A stretch of DNA of 64,000 nt from positions 3,160,501 to 3,224,500 of the forward strand of contig NZ_CP012160.1 of NCBI RefSeq assembly GCF_001187845.1. Reading direction: 5' to 3'. A program made the translations under genes and the position numbers. This document shows positions 1 to 7,375 of the stretch, piece by piece; the stretch's first letter is position 1; the number at the start of each line of letters is the position of its first letter. The notes below the pieces were generated by a model. The model was not told the origin of the DNA. It made no database searches and saw nothing but the letters and a program-made list of their open reading frames with translations. Source of the stretch: Octadecabacter temperatus. GTDB lineage: Bacteria; Pseudomonadota; Alphaproteobacteria; Rhodobacterales; Rhodobacteraceae.

Positions 1-118
1 TTTCGGGACCAAATAGGCGTTCATATCGACGCGCCGACGCATCGCCTGCGAGCGGTGTCCGTTTCCAATTTGACCATTCGGTCGCGGCCAGCCAATCTTG
101 AACTAATGCGCTACGCAT
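1..118 (-). CDS. Partial N-terminus of AmgK-like sugar kinase (phosphotransferase family)
   Basis: Only the first 39 codons are present; the gene runs off the left edge. The predicted protein starts MRSALVQDWLAATEW and contains PLAGDASARRYERL, the glycine/alanine-rich N-terminal motif of aminoglycoside-phosphotransferase-fold kinases such as AmgK, which phosphorylates anomeric N-acetylmuramate in cell-wall recycling. The ATG overlaps the 3' end of tsaE by 8 bp, so the two are probably co-transcribed. A tsaE-kinase-nucleotidyltransferase order is common in this bacterial group (known from the family). The substrate cannot be decided from the fragment. Confidence 0.7.
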   Translation of the reverse strand, partial: MRSALVQDWLAATEWSNWKRTPLAGDASARRYERLFGPE

Positions 119-581
119 GCGCGTCAATCCCAGCCAGTCTGTTGCGCCAGTTATCGCCATAGGTAAGCGTCGCGAGATGACAGTCAGCTGCAACAGTAAG
201 TTCTATATCCAATGCGGATTCTGGCGTTAGGTCTTCCAACAATTCAGGCCATTCAATCAGGCAAATTTGATCACTCATCGCATCGGCCAAGCCAAGCTCA
301 ACTGCTTCTTGCGTATCGCTAAGCCGATAAAGATCTGCGTGCCAAATTTCTAGCTCAGCAAATTCATATGTTTGAACGAGCGTGAAAGTTGGGGAAGGAA
401 CTTCGGTTTCGGGACCTAATAGTGACCGAATGAACGCCCGCGCCAGCGCGGACTTTCCCGCACCTATTTGTCCACGCAACAGAAAGCAGTCACCCGCCTG
501 CGCATATTTCGCGAGGGTTTCACCGAGCTTGGCTGTGTCATCTTCAGAGGAAAGCCGTAAAGTTGTTGTCGTTCGCACCAT
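111..581 (-). CDS. tsaE: tRNA threonylcarbamoyladenosine biosynthesis ATPase TsaE
   Basis: TsaE is the small P-loop ATPase that works with TsaB and TsaD to make N6-threonylcarbamoyladenosine at position 37 of ANN-decoding tRNAs. The 156-residue protein is full length for the family. It has a Walker A loop GQIGAGKS (about residues 38-45), the PSPTFTL motif (about 63-69) and the IEWPE motif near residue 110, all typical of TsaE. It is the last complete gene of a leftward run that begins at regB. Its partner tsaD is also in this window, at 12433-13527. The call is secure; the start at 581 is the natural ATG. Confidence 0.95.
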   Translation of the reverse strand: MVRTTTTLRLSSEDDTAKLGETLAKYAQAGDCFLLRGQIGAGKSALARAFIRSLLGPETEVPSPTFTLVQTYEFAELEIWHADLYRLSDTQEAVELGLADAMSDQICLIEWPELLEDLTPESALDIELTVAADCHLATLTYGDNWRNRLAGIDAHA

Positions 582-621
582 ATGCCAACATTAAGCTGCC
601 CCGAATTGCCTGCAAGGTTAA

Positions 622-2223
622 TCAGACAGACACAGAGCGCTGCGGCTTGAAATCGGACGATTCAACAAAGCCAGAGCCCGCATTTTCTTTTTCGGAAAAG
701 GTGAACGTGACCTGATGATTGCCGTCCGGCAAAGGGTGGTACTGGCAGTTAATTTCAATTTGATTATCCAACCAAACACGACCGCTCCAAGAAGGCTCCG
801 TTTTTCCAAGACTGACTGCCTCGTGAAGTTTGACCCAAATCGGTGACGGTGCAGTGGCTTCCTGCCAATTCGCGGACTCCTCTGAAAAGTCGCGACTATT
901 GATTGCCCCGTCTAGCTGAGTGCCCCAAAGCGACTGATAGGCGGTGTTTGCCATGACCAGCGTTCCTGACGAGGAAAATACGCATACTGCTGCCTCCAAG
1001 TTGTCGATAACGGCGCTGCCAACATCGATCTGTGAGCGGAACTTACGTGTCAGGGAAACTTCGTCGCTTATGTCTTCTAACAGGAACGCGATTGCGCCAT
1101 TCGGGTGTGGCTTACCGGTTACCCGAAATGTTTGCCCGTTCGGAATGGCCCACGTTTCTTGATAGCTTCCTTCTGCAGCAGCAGATTCCAGCGCAGCCAT
1201 TTGATTGCGCCAAGAAGAGTAGTCTTTAGGTTCTGGCATCATCCGGTTGTCGCGAAGACGATCAAGAAACGAAAACAACGTTGGTCGCGCGATTAAGAAA
1301 TCGGGTGGCAACAGGCTTAGGTCACCAAGTGCGGGGTTAAATATAACCAAGCGCCGGTCTGCATCAAAAATCGCGAGGCCCACGGAGAGCTGAGCGAAAG
1401 TCTTTGTAAGAGTCTGCACAAAGTCACGCTGGGCTTCTTTGGCTGATACAACAGCAGTTGCGTCGATTGCAAAATGGATCGTGTCGAGCCCGCGCTTCAA
1501 GCTAGTGATTTCAAACCAGATAGGTTTCTCGTTTTGCGCAACGTCGATGCGGTGCATTTCAACGATGGGGGCATTTCCTGCTGGCCTAGCGATATTGCTA
1601 AAAACATCACGTGGTGGCCAAGGAAGCGCTGCGTCTGGCGCAGCAGGAAATAGCACTTCAGAAAGTTCGATGTATGACCTGTTTGCCCAAGTAAGAACGC
1701 CTTGGGAGTCTTGCTTCCAAATCAGTTGCGGAGAATCTTCGCCGATGCTGCGCAGTGTCTCAAGCTCATGTTCAATTGCGTTTGCTGTAAGCGGATCGAT
1801 GGTATCGTCAGGGTGGTCTTTATGTTGGACCAGTGTAATTCGCGCCAATCCGTTCCAATACTCAGCTTCAATCCAGCTGCTATGGCCATCCACGGGTTTA
1901 ATTGACTTTCTCCCGGTGACCGCAAGCTCAGAGAGCTGGGACCGTAGATCTGGAAAACGTGCAGAAAGAATGGAAAGAAATGCTTCCCAGTCCGATTGAT
2001 CGGCTTGTCGGTGCTCCATGAGGTCGCGGGCAGGGCTGGATGCGTTAACGAGGGTTTCATCATCAAAGAGAAAGGTAATGGCAGCCTCTGCCTCAAGCAT
2101 AAGCGTGCGTGCGGTCACGAGAGAACTTCTGTTTGCTCGAATCCAAAAAGCAAGAAATCCAAAGGCACAAAGTGCACCCGTAAGAATGGCACCAAATACG
2201 CTGAGAAAACCAATTTGACTCAT
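622..2223 (-). CDS. divL: Kinase-less PAS-domain protein, DivL-type
   Basis: This 533-residue protein has one N-terminal membrane segment (about residues 4-27) followed by repeated PAS-like domains. Typical PAS phrases are visible, including WANRSYIELSE, LAIFDADRRLVIFNPAL and GTLVMANTAYQSLWG. It ends without the H-box and ATPase domains of a histidine kinase. A PAS protein named DivL, a regulator of the CtrA phosphorelay, is known in Rhodobacter capsulatus; I assign the name from domain layout and its place beside regB. I chose the ATG at 2223 because GGAGG lies 7 bases upstream; the reading frame is open to 2250. A perfect TTAA-N7-TTAA element lies 44 bp upstream. A neutral alternative name is PAS domain-containing protein. 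Confidence 0.72.
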   Translation of the reverse strand: MSQIGFLSVFGAILTGALCAFGFLAFWIRANRSSLVTARTLMLEAEAAITFLFDDETLVNASSPARDLMEHRQADQSDWEAFLSILSARFPDLRSQLSELAVTGRKSIKPVDGHSSWIEAEYWNGLARITLVQHKDHPDDTIDPLTANAIEHELETLRSIGEDSPQLIWKQDSQGVLTWANRSYIELSEVLFPAAPDAALPWPPRDVFSNIARPAGNAPIVEMHRIDVAQNEKPIWFEITSLKRGLDTIHFAIDATAVVSAKEAQRDFVQTLTKTFAQLSVGLAIFDADRRLVIFNPALGDLSLLPPDFLIARPTLFSFLDRLRDNRMMPEPKDYSSWRNQMAALESAAAEGSYQETWAIPNGQTFRVTGKPHPNGAIAFLLEDISDEVSLTRKFRSQIDVGSAVIDNLEAAVCVFSSSGTLVMANTAYQSLWGTQLDGAINSRDFSEESANWQEATAPSPIWVKLHEAVSLGKTEPSWSGRVWLDNQIEINCQYHPLPDGNHQVTFTFSEKENAGSGFVESSDFKPQRSVSV

Positions 2224-2266
2224 TTCAGACCTCCGACGCTGCGAAGCCAAAAATGAGCCAATTAAG

Positions 2267-2281
2267 TTAACCGGGCGTTAA
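2267..2281 (-). promoter_or_regulatory. Candidate CtrA-binding site upstream of divL
   Basis: Read leftward the sequence is TTAACGCCCGGTTAAC, an exact match to the TTAA-N7-TTAAC consensus of the alphaproteobacterial cell-cycle/motility regulator CtrA. It sits in the 61-bp gap between the regB stop and the divL start, 44-58 bp upstream of the divL ATG, where an activator or repressor could act. The match is seen directly; binding is inferred. Confidence 0.6.
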
Positions 2282-2284
2282 ATG

Positions 2285-3667
2285 TTAGCTAATCAGTGTG
2301 TTGTCACCAAGTGCGCCGCGTGCCGTTTCAGTTGAAGGCTCGATGCTGCTCCGAGGCCAATTAACAGTTACGATTGCGCCGCGACCCATCTTTGGCTTTG
2401 CCTGAGAGGGGCCGTTTACAAAACTTAACGTCGCACCGGATCGTTCCAAAAGGGTCTTGGCGATAAACAGACCAAGGCCCATGCCCTCATACCCGGGCCG
2501 GCGTTCACTTCCTTCTTCTGATTTACGTCGCCGCACGAATGGTTCGCCAATCCGATTGAGAACTGAACTGGGGAAACCCGGACCATCATCACCGATGTCG
2601 ACAGTGATAAAATCTTCAGTCCAGCTTATCGCAACCAAGACCGAGCTTTGCGAGAAATCTACCGCGTTCTGAACGAAATTTCGGATGCCGTGGATGATCT
2701 CTGGGCGTCTAAAAATGTCAGGCTGACGTTGATTGTCTCCTGCAGGTGCTTGCGTTTTGAATTGCACCAACTTGCCACGATGTAGATGCGGTTCACTCGC
2801 TTCCCGAATGACTGTTTCGATTGGCGCTTGGCGCAGTAAGTGATCTTCTTTTCCGGCCCGACCCATGGAGCGTAAAATGTCGCGACATCTATCTGCTTGC
2901 TCACGTATGAGCCGTGCATCTTCTTTCAACTCTTCGTTGTCACCCAGCTCGTCCAACAATTCACTGCTGACCAGTTTGATTGTAGCAAGCGGCGTCCCAA
3001 GCTCATGCGCAGCCGCTGCAATAACGCCGCCAAGATCAGTTAGTTTTTGCTCACGTGCCAAGGCCATTTGTGTGGCGACAAGGGCTTCGCTCATGGACAG
3101 GGTTTCTTGCGTAACTTGGCGCGCATAAATTCCGACAAAGACCACACCGATTACCAACGCGATCCAAAAACCGAACACAAATAGATCTGGAAGGATCAGT
3201 GGAAAACCGGATGCCGTCATGATGGGAAGGCTAGCGAATCGCAGTATCGTCACGATGGTGAGTGTCGTTGCGCCAATGATCAGTGTGCTGCGAAGCGGCA
3301 AAAGTGTCGAGGCGACAGATACTGGCGCGAGGAGAAGGAGAGCGAACGGATTGTTCAGCCCGCCCGTTAACAACAGCAACAACCCAAGCTGCGCGAGATC
3401 AAATCCGATCATTAGGTTCGCTTCATTTTCGGATAGTCGGCGGTTTTCTGGATAGATGAGGTACGAAACGACGTTCAGAAGGACCGACAAGCCGATAACG
3501 ACCGCGATCAGTCCAGTTTCTAGGTTCAGGCGGAAAACAAAGATAGCCGCAAATACAGCGGTAATTTGCCCCAAGACAGCGATCCACCGGATTGATGCTA
3601 GTGTTCGAACGCGCACCCAGTTGCTGCGGTTCTGATTCTGAAAAACGTCGTTTTCTATCTGCGCCAT
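2285..3667 (-). CDS. regB: Redox-sensing histidine kinase RegB/PrrB
   Basis: This is the membrane sensor kinase of the RegB-RegA (PrrB-PrrA) system, which controls photosynthesis, respiration, carbon and nitrogen fixation genes in response to redox state. The 460-residue protein has six predicted membrane helices in residues 25-180, and the quinone-sensing motif GGLNNPF lies at 102-108. The H-box AAAHELGTPLATIK carries His221. The redox-active cysteine lies in RCRDILRSMG (Cys261). A C-terminal ATPase domain contains GDDGPGFP and GMGLGLFIAK. It is divergent from senC-regA, and a perfect inverted repeat fills the gap. Confidence 0.95.
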   Translation of the reverse strand: MAQIENDVFQNQNRSNWVRVRTLASIRWIAVLGQITAVFAAIFVFRLNLETGLIAVVIGLSVLLNVVSYLIYPENRRLSENEANLMIGFDLAQLGLLLLLTGGLNNPFALLLLAPVSVASTLLPLRSTLIIGATTLTIVTILRFASLPIMTASGFPLILPDLFVFGFWIALVIGVVFVGIYARQVTQETLSMSEALVATQMALAREQKLTDLGGVIAAAAHELGTPLATIKLVSSELLDELGDNEELKEDARLIREQADRCRDILRSMGRAGKEDHLLRQAPIETVIREASEPHLHRGKLVQFKTQAPAGDNQRQPDIFRRPEIIHGIRNFVQNAVDFSQSSVLVAISWTEDFITVDIGDDGPGFPSSVLNRIGEPFVRRRKSEEGSERRPGYEGMGLGLFIAKTLLERSGATLSFVNGPSQAKPKMGRGAIVTVNWPRSSIEPSTETARGALGDNTLIS

Positions 3668-3710
3668 ATTGACCGGTATCTCGATTGTTACTTACGCTTT
3701 TTGTATGGTG

Positions 3711-3746
3711 CACATATTTAGGTGGCAGTCGCGACCTAAATATGTG
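3711..3746. repeat. Perfect 13-bp inverted repeat between regB and senC
   Basis: The left arm CACATATTTAGGT (3711-3723) and right arm ACCTAAATATGTG (3734-3746) are exact reverse complements around a 10-base spacer GGCAGTCGCG. The element lies 44 bp from the regB start and ends 10 bp before the preferred senC start. It could be an operator shared by both promoters, or an RNA hairpin in the senC leader. The sequence CGCGAC at the spacer/right-arm junction resembles half of reported RegA/PrrA sites, a weak match. Confidence 0.75.
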
Positions 3747-3756
3747 GATGCTCATT

Positions 3757-4374
3757 ATGTCTAAGACCTATGCAATTGCCGCCGGCGCTGTTGTTGTTGC
3801 CCTTTTGGGTGGAACGTTTGCCGCTACTAAATTTGGCCGAAGTGACGATATGTTTGCTGAGTGCCGAGCCAGTCAGTCTGCTGCTGGCGCCATCGGGGGT
3901 CCATTTGAATTGGTTGATGAGAATGGCGTGACCGTAACCAATGAGGACGTCATAACAGGTCCGACATTGATCTACTTTGGCTATACGTTTTGTCCGGATG
4001 TTTGTCCGTTAGACAACATGAGAAACGCTCAAGCGATTGAAATATTGGATGAACAGGGCGTGGATGTGACCCCTGTGTTTATCTCGATTGACCCTGAACG
4101 TGATACAGTCGACGTCGTGCGAGACTTTACAGAAAACTTCCACGACCGGATGATCGGACTTACCGGATCACTCGAACAGGTCAGGGCTGCATCGCAGGCG
4201 TATCGTACGTATTATGCCAAACAAGACGCTGAGGATGAGTTTTACCTCGTTGACCATACAACGATGTCTTACCTTGTTTTCCCCGAGCAAGGGTTTCAGG
4301 AATTCTATCGTCGTGATGTCACACCAGAGCAAATGGCCGAGAGCCTTAGTTGCTTCGTTGATGCAGCAAGCTAA
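3757..4374 (+). CDS. senC: SCO1/SenC/PrrC copper-binding thioredoxin-fold protein
   Basis: SenC/PrrC proteins deliver copper to the CuA site of cytochrome c oxidase and link oxidase function to RegB signalling. An N-terminal membrane anchor spans about residues 4-24. The copper ligands are visible as CPDVCP (Cys79, Cys83) and the later histidine in YLVDHTT (His167). The frame is open to 3685, but MSKTYAIAAG (ATG at 3757) gives the expected anchor and a 205-residue product. In-frame ATGs at 3742 and 3748 are alternatives, and a start at 3742 would lie inside the inverted repeat. The gene is followed by regA. Confidence 0.92.
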   Translation: MSKTYAIAAGAVVVALLGGTFAATKFGRSDDMFAECRASQSAAGAIGGPFELVDENGVTVTNEDVITGPTLIYFGYTFCPDVCPLDNMRNAQAIEILDEQGVDVTPVFISIDPERDTVDVVRDFTENFHDRMIGLTGSLEQVRAASQAYRTYYAKQDAEDEFYLVDHTTMSYLVFPEQGFQEFYRRDVTPEQMAESLSCFVDAAS

Positions 4375-4440
4375 CCAGATCATTTGACCGTACTCCCATC
4401 CAACGATAAGTCTTGGGTGGGAAGAGAAAAGGGATGGTAC

Positions 4441-4986
4441 ATGGATCTGGAACCTATCGGAGAAGATGCGTCCCTGTTGTTGGTGGACGATGACGAACCT
4501 TTTTTGCGTCGCCTAGCCAAGGCAATGGAGAAACGTGGGTTCTCGGTTGAAACCGCAGAAAGTGTCGCAGCAGGTAAGGCAATCGCGACAGCGCGCCCAC
4601 CTGCTTATGCTGTCGTCGACTTACGTCTTGAGGACGGAACCGGCCTTGATGTGGTTGAAACGCTGCGCGAAAGTCGACCCGAAGCACGTATCGTTGTGTT
4701 GACTGGTTATGGCGCGATTGCGACAGCTGTTGCAGCGGTAAAGATTGGCGCGACCGATTATCTTTCCAAACCAGCAGACGCGACGGACGTTATGAATGCG
4801 CTGTTGACCAACGGTGCGGAATTGCCACCTCCACCAGAAAACCCGATGAGCGCTGATCGGGTCCGTTGGGAACATATCCAACGGGTTTATGAATTGTGTG
4901 ATCGCAATGTATCTGAAACCGCGCGGCGGCTGAACATGCATCGCCGAACACTGCAACGGATTTTGGCGAAGCGCAGCCCGCGCTAG
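4441..4986 (+). CDS. regA: Response regulator RegA/PrrA
   Basis: RegA is the DNA-binding partner of RegB. The 181-residue product matches the usual length of about 184. It has the acidic pocket LVDDDEP (about residues 14-20), the phosphoacceptor aspartate in VVDLRL (Asp60), a polyproline hinge PPPPEN and a C-terminal Fis-type helix-turn-helix (NVSETARRLNMHRRTLQRI). I chose the ATG at 4441, giving MDLEPIGEDASLLLVDDD, because it matches the family N-terminus; the frame itself is open to 4384. It follows senC by 66 bp on the same strand. Confidence 0.95.
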   Translation: MDLEPIGEDASLLLVDDDEPFLRRLAKAMEKRGFSVETAESVAAGKAIATARPPAYAVVDLRLEDGTGLDVVETLRESRPEARIVVLTGYGAIATAVAAVKIGATDYLSKPADATDVMNALLTNGAELPPPPENPMSADRVRWEHIQRVYELCDRNVSETARRLNMHRRTLQRILAKRSPR

Positions 4987-5025
4987 CAAGGCAGATCGAC
5001 AGTCAATATGTTGAGGTAATCGTTG

Positions 5026-5901
5026 TCAGGTGTTGGCTTCGTTTTTCAACCATTTTACAAAGACATCCCGTGACGGCGAGATGATTTCCGGACGTGTGAG
5101 GACATGGTAAGCGGCTGGGCTGTTTTCTTCGACGCACAACACAACAAGCTTTCCTGATTTGACGTGCGGATCCGCAATCGGCTCAGGTATGATAGCGACA
5201 CCGAGTCCCGCCAATGCGGCCTCACGCGTTAGTTGAGCGGTTGGAAAGACCGTCACATTTTCACCATCGAGGTCAATTCCGCCGGTTTTCACCCAGTAGC
5301 GTTCTTCGGATTGGGCTTTTGCCATCAGCCATCGCGCGCCTTTTAGATCGTCAAAGCACTCGATTTTGCGACCTTCCATATAGGAAGTAGCGGCAACGGC
5401 CATATGCCCTGCGGACATCAGTTTGCTAACTTTCGCACCAGTCCAACCGCCTTTGCCGTAACGGATTGCAACGTCGACATTGTCTTGGCGCAGATCGACG
5501 AGTTTTCCAGCGGGCAACAACTCAAGTTCGATATCTGGGTTTTGGTCCCAGAACGCGCCGATGCGAGGCATTAACCAATTGGCTGCGAATGAAGGCGTTA
5601 CGGCGATGCGGATAGCTCGGTTTTTGGCGTTGTCGAGTAGGACGTTTGAGGCGCTGGCTATAATCCCGAAGGCTTCCGACAGTTGATCGGCGAGTCTCCT
5701 GCCGATCTCAGTCACGGTCATGCCTCGACCTTCACGTTTCATCAACGACTGACCAAAATGATCTTCGAGCGCGCGGACATGCTGGCCTATGGCAGCATGC
5801 GTTACGTTCAGATCTCGCGCTGCGGCGGAAAAGCTACCATGTCGCGCGGCGGCCTCGAATGCACGAAGCGCAGAGAGGGAAGGAATGTCATGCCAATTCA
5901 T
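5026..5901 (-). CDS. LysR-family transcriptional regulator (GcvA-like)
   Basis: The 291-residue protein has a LysR N-terminal winged helix-turn-helix (about residues 6-65, including LSALRAFEAAARHGSFSAAA and THAAIGQHVRALEDHFG) and a C-terminal effector-binding domain. The opening PSLSALRAFEAAAR and the phrase RYGKGGW are typical of the GcvA-like subgroup. It converges on regA and is divergent from a 54-codon ORF at 5999, which could be its target, as is common for LysR genes. The ligand is unknown. Confidence 0.9.
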   Translation of the reverse strand: MNWHDIPSLSALRAFEAAARHGSFSAAARDLNVTHAAIGQHVRALEDHFGQSLMKREGRGMTVTEIGRRLADQLSEAFGIIASASNVLLDNAKNRAIRIAVTPSFAANWLMPRIGAFWDQNPDIELELLPAGKLVDLRQDNVDVAIRYGKGGWTGAKVSKLMSAGHMAVAATSYMEGRKIECFDDLKGARWLMAKAQSEERYWVKTGGIDLDGENVTVFPTAQLTREAALAGLGVAIIPEPIADPHVKSGKLVVLCVEENSPAAYHVLTRPEIISPSRDVFVKWLKNEANT

Positions 5902-5998
5902 TTGAAAGATAGGCTAACATATGTGAAATCATCCTGACTAGGGTGAATTGATAACATCCATTATTCATTGAGCATCAACAATGCCAATGGAGGTCGAT

Positions 5999-6163
5999 AT
6001 GTTTACCCTACTTGCAGATGCCATGTTCACCGCAACACTTGTTAATCGCGGAAACGACATTCCGGAACGCCTTAAAGATCACCCTGATCGATATGTTCCC
6101 AAAAACAAACGTCAAAGCTCGAACGCGCAGTTTGGGTTCAGCCCGTACCGCGATCTTTGGTAG
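5999..6163 (+). CDS. Small hypothetical protein, divergent from LysR gene
   Basis: This 54-residue ORF starts MFTLLADAMFTATLVNRG and ends in a basic/aromatic tail (FGFSPYRDLW). I chose the ATG at 5999 because GGAGG lies 5 bases upstream. It has no membrane helix or recognisable domain; the N-terminal 20 residues could form an amphipathic helix. It is transcribed away from the LysR regulator with 97 bp between starts, so it may be LysR-controlled. I do not recognise the family. Confidence 0.55.
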   Translation: MFTLLADAMFTATLVNRGNDIPERLKDHPDRYVPKNKRQSSNAQFGFSPYRDLW

Positions 6164-6173
6164 AATACCTAAA

Positions 6174-6199
6174 GGGTGGCTGTTTCCTTGCAGCCGCCC
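6174..6199. terminator. GC-rich hairpin between convergent genes
   Basis: GGGTGGCTG (6174-6182) pairs with CAGCCGCCC (6191-6199) with one G-U pair and an 8-base loop. It lies 10 bp after the small ORF and 7 bp beyond the stop of the convergent GNAT gene, the usual place for a bidirectional terminator. There is no clear T-run on either side, so termination strength is uncertain. Confidence 0.45.
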
Positions 6200-6206
6200 A
6201 AGGGAC

Positions 6207-6680
6207 TTAAAGCACGAACCGTTTTACGATCCGGTCCACTTGCGTTCCATTCGGGCGCGTGTGGTCAGCGGGTTTCACATGATCGGGCTGGAATCCCATT
6301 TTGGAGTAAAACGCGAGGCCGCCTGAATTATCTTCAGTGATCTTGGCGATGATGGACGTACCCCCACGATTTTTACAATCGACCCGTGTTTTTTCGAACA
6401 TGGCTTTTCCAGCTCCGCGCACGGGATTCATTTGGTCGGTGAAACTGCCGATGGAATAGACTCCGGATTCAACCTCAAACGCTCCTTGAAAACCGACGAT
6501 CCGTTCGCCGTGAAGCACAACATTTGCGACTTCAGCGTCTTCAAAATAATGGGCCGCGAAATCGGATGCGTTGTAAGGTTCTTCATGGGCGGTACTGCCA
6601 CCAAGAGAGATGGTATGATTGATTATAACGACGCAGTCTGGAACATCATACATTTGCATAGCGCGGACGGTGAAGGTCAT
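6207..6680 (-). CDS. GNAT-family N-acetyltransferase (phosphinothricin acetyltransferase-like)
   Basis: The 157-residue protein opens with VRAMQMYDVPDCVVIINHT, matching the RxAxxxDxxAIxxI-type start of acetyltransferases that act on small amines. The acetyl-CoA loop region PVRGAGKAMFEK and the C-terminal DNSGGLAFYSKMGF motif (asparagine-x-x-G...FYxKxGF) are characteristic of GNAT enzymes. Its ATG overlaps the stop of the upstream HD gene by 4 bp, so the two form an operon. The substrate is not predictable. Confidence 0.85.
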   Translation of the reverse strand: MTFTVRAMQMYDVPDCVVIINHTISLGGSTAHEEPYNASDFAAHYFEDAEVANVVLHGERIVGFQGAFEVESGVYSIGSFTDQMNPVRGAGKAMFEKTRVDCKNRGGTSIIAKITEDNSGGLAFYSKMGFQPDHVKPADHTRPNGTQVDRIVKRFVL

Positions 6681-7267
6681 AGTAAGTCCATTAGTTCGGC
6701 ATGACGACGGGTAAAATCTTGACGAACTGCGAGGGGTGCGCGCAGCTGGATTTCCGCGGTTTGTGCAATGTTAGAATCGATTTTTCCGAAAAGCTTGTCT
6801 GCTTCAGCCTTCGTAAACCCCGCGATCTGAACAGCCTCGAGCCACGCACTTATCTTGTCGGCTTTCTTGATCTTCTTTTTCACGTCCGCAGGCACTTGTG
6901 CGGGCAGTCCGAACCGAATGTGGATTGCTGCCATAAGGCGCTCATCAAGAGTCTCGTAACCCGGACCTACCGCAGCCTTAACGGGGCTGATCATGTCGCC
7001 AATTACATATTCAGGCGCATCGTGCAGCAATGCAGCGAGCTGCCATCTGACAGGTGCGTTCGGATTCATCGCCGCAAAAATTTGTTCAACCAACAAAGAA
7101 TGCTCAGCAACCGAGTAGGCGAAATCGCCAACAGTCTGACCATTCCAACGCGCAACAAAGGCGAGTCCATGGGCGATATCTTCGATTTCGATATCCATCG
7201 GGGTCGGGTCAAGTAGGTCTAGTCGACGACCAGATAACATGCGTTGCCATGCACGGGGTTGTTTCAT
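6677..7267 (-). CDS. HD-domain phosphohydrolase (YfbR-like)
   Basis: The 196-residue protein carries the metal-binding residues of HD hydrolases in order: SVAEHSLLV (His), [12 protein letters not shown] (His-Asp) and KKADKISAW (Asp). The length and the LLHDAPE motif fit the YfbR-like group, whose characterised members are 5'-deoxynucleotidases. It starts 108 bp from ahcY on the opposite strand and overlaps the GNAT gene by 4 bp. Confidence 0.85.
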   Translation of the reverse strand: MKQPRAWQRMLSGRRLDLLDPTPMDIEIEDIAHGLAFVARWNGQTVGDFAYSVAEHSLLVEQIFAAMNPNAPVRWQLAALLHDAPEYVIGDMISPVKAAVGPGYETLDERLMAAIHIRFGLPAQVPADVKKKIKKADKISAWLEAVQIAGFTKAEADKLFGKIDSNIAQTAEIQLRAPLAVRQDFTRRHAELMDLL

Positions 7268-7375
7268 CTAAAGCACTCCGAATTAGACGGTGACCCTACG
7301 GCGCACTTGCTTAGATTGTCGAGACCTCTTTGCGGTGTTAAGGGGGCGTCAACAAAGTATGTAAGGAGAGCCACC

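Noticed and set aside
7268..7375. Possible SAH or SAM riboswitch upstream of ahcY
   Set aside because: I looked for the conserved core elements and paired stems of the known SAM and SAH classes and could not place them; only a normal AAGGAGAG ribosome-binding site is clear.
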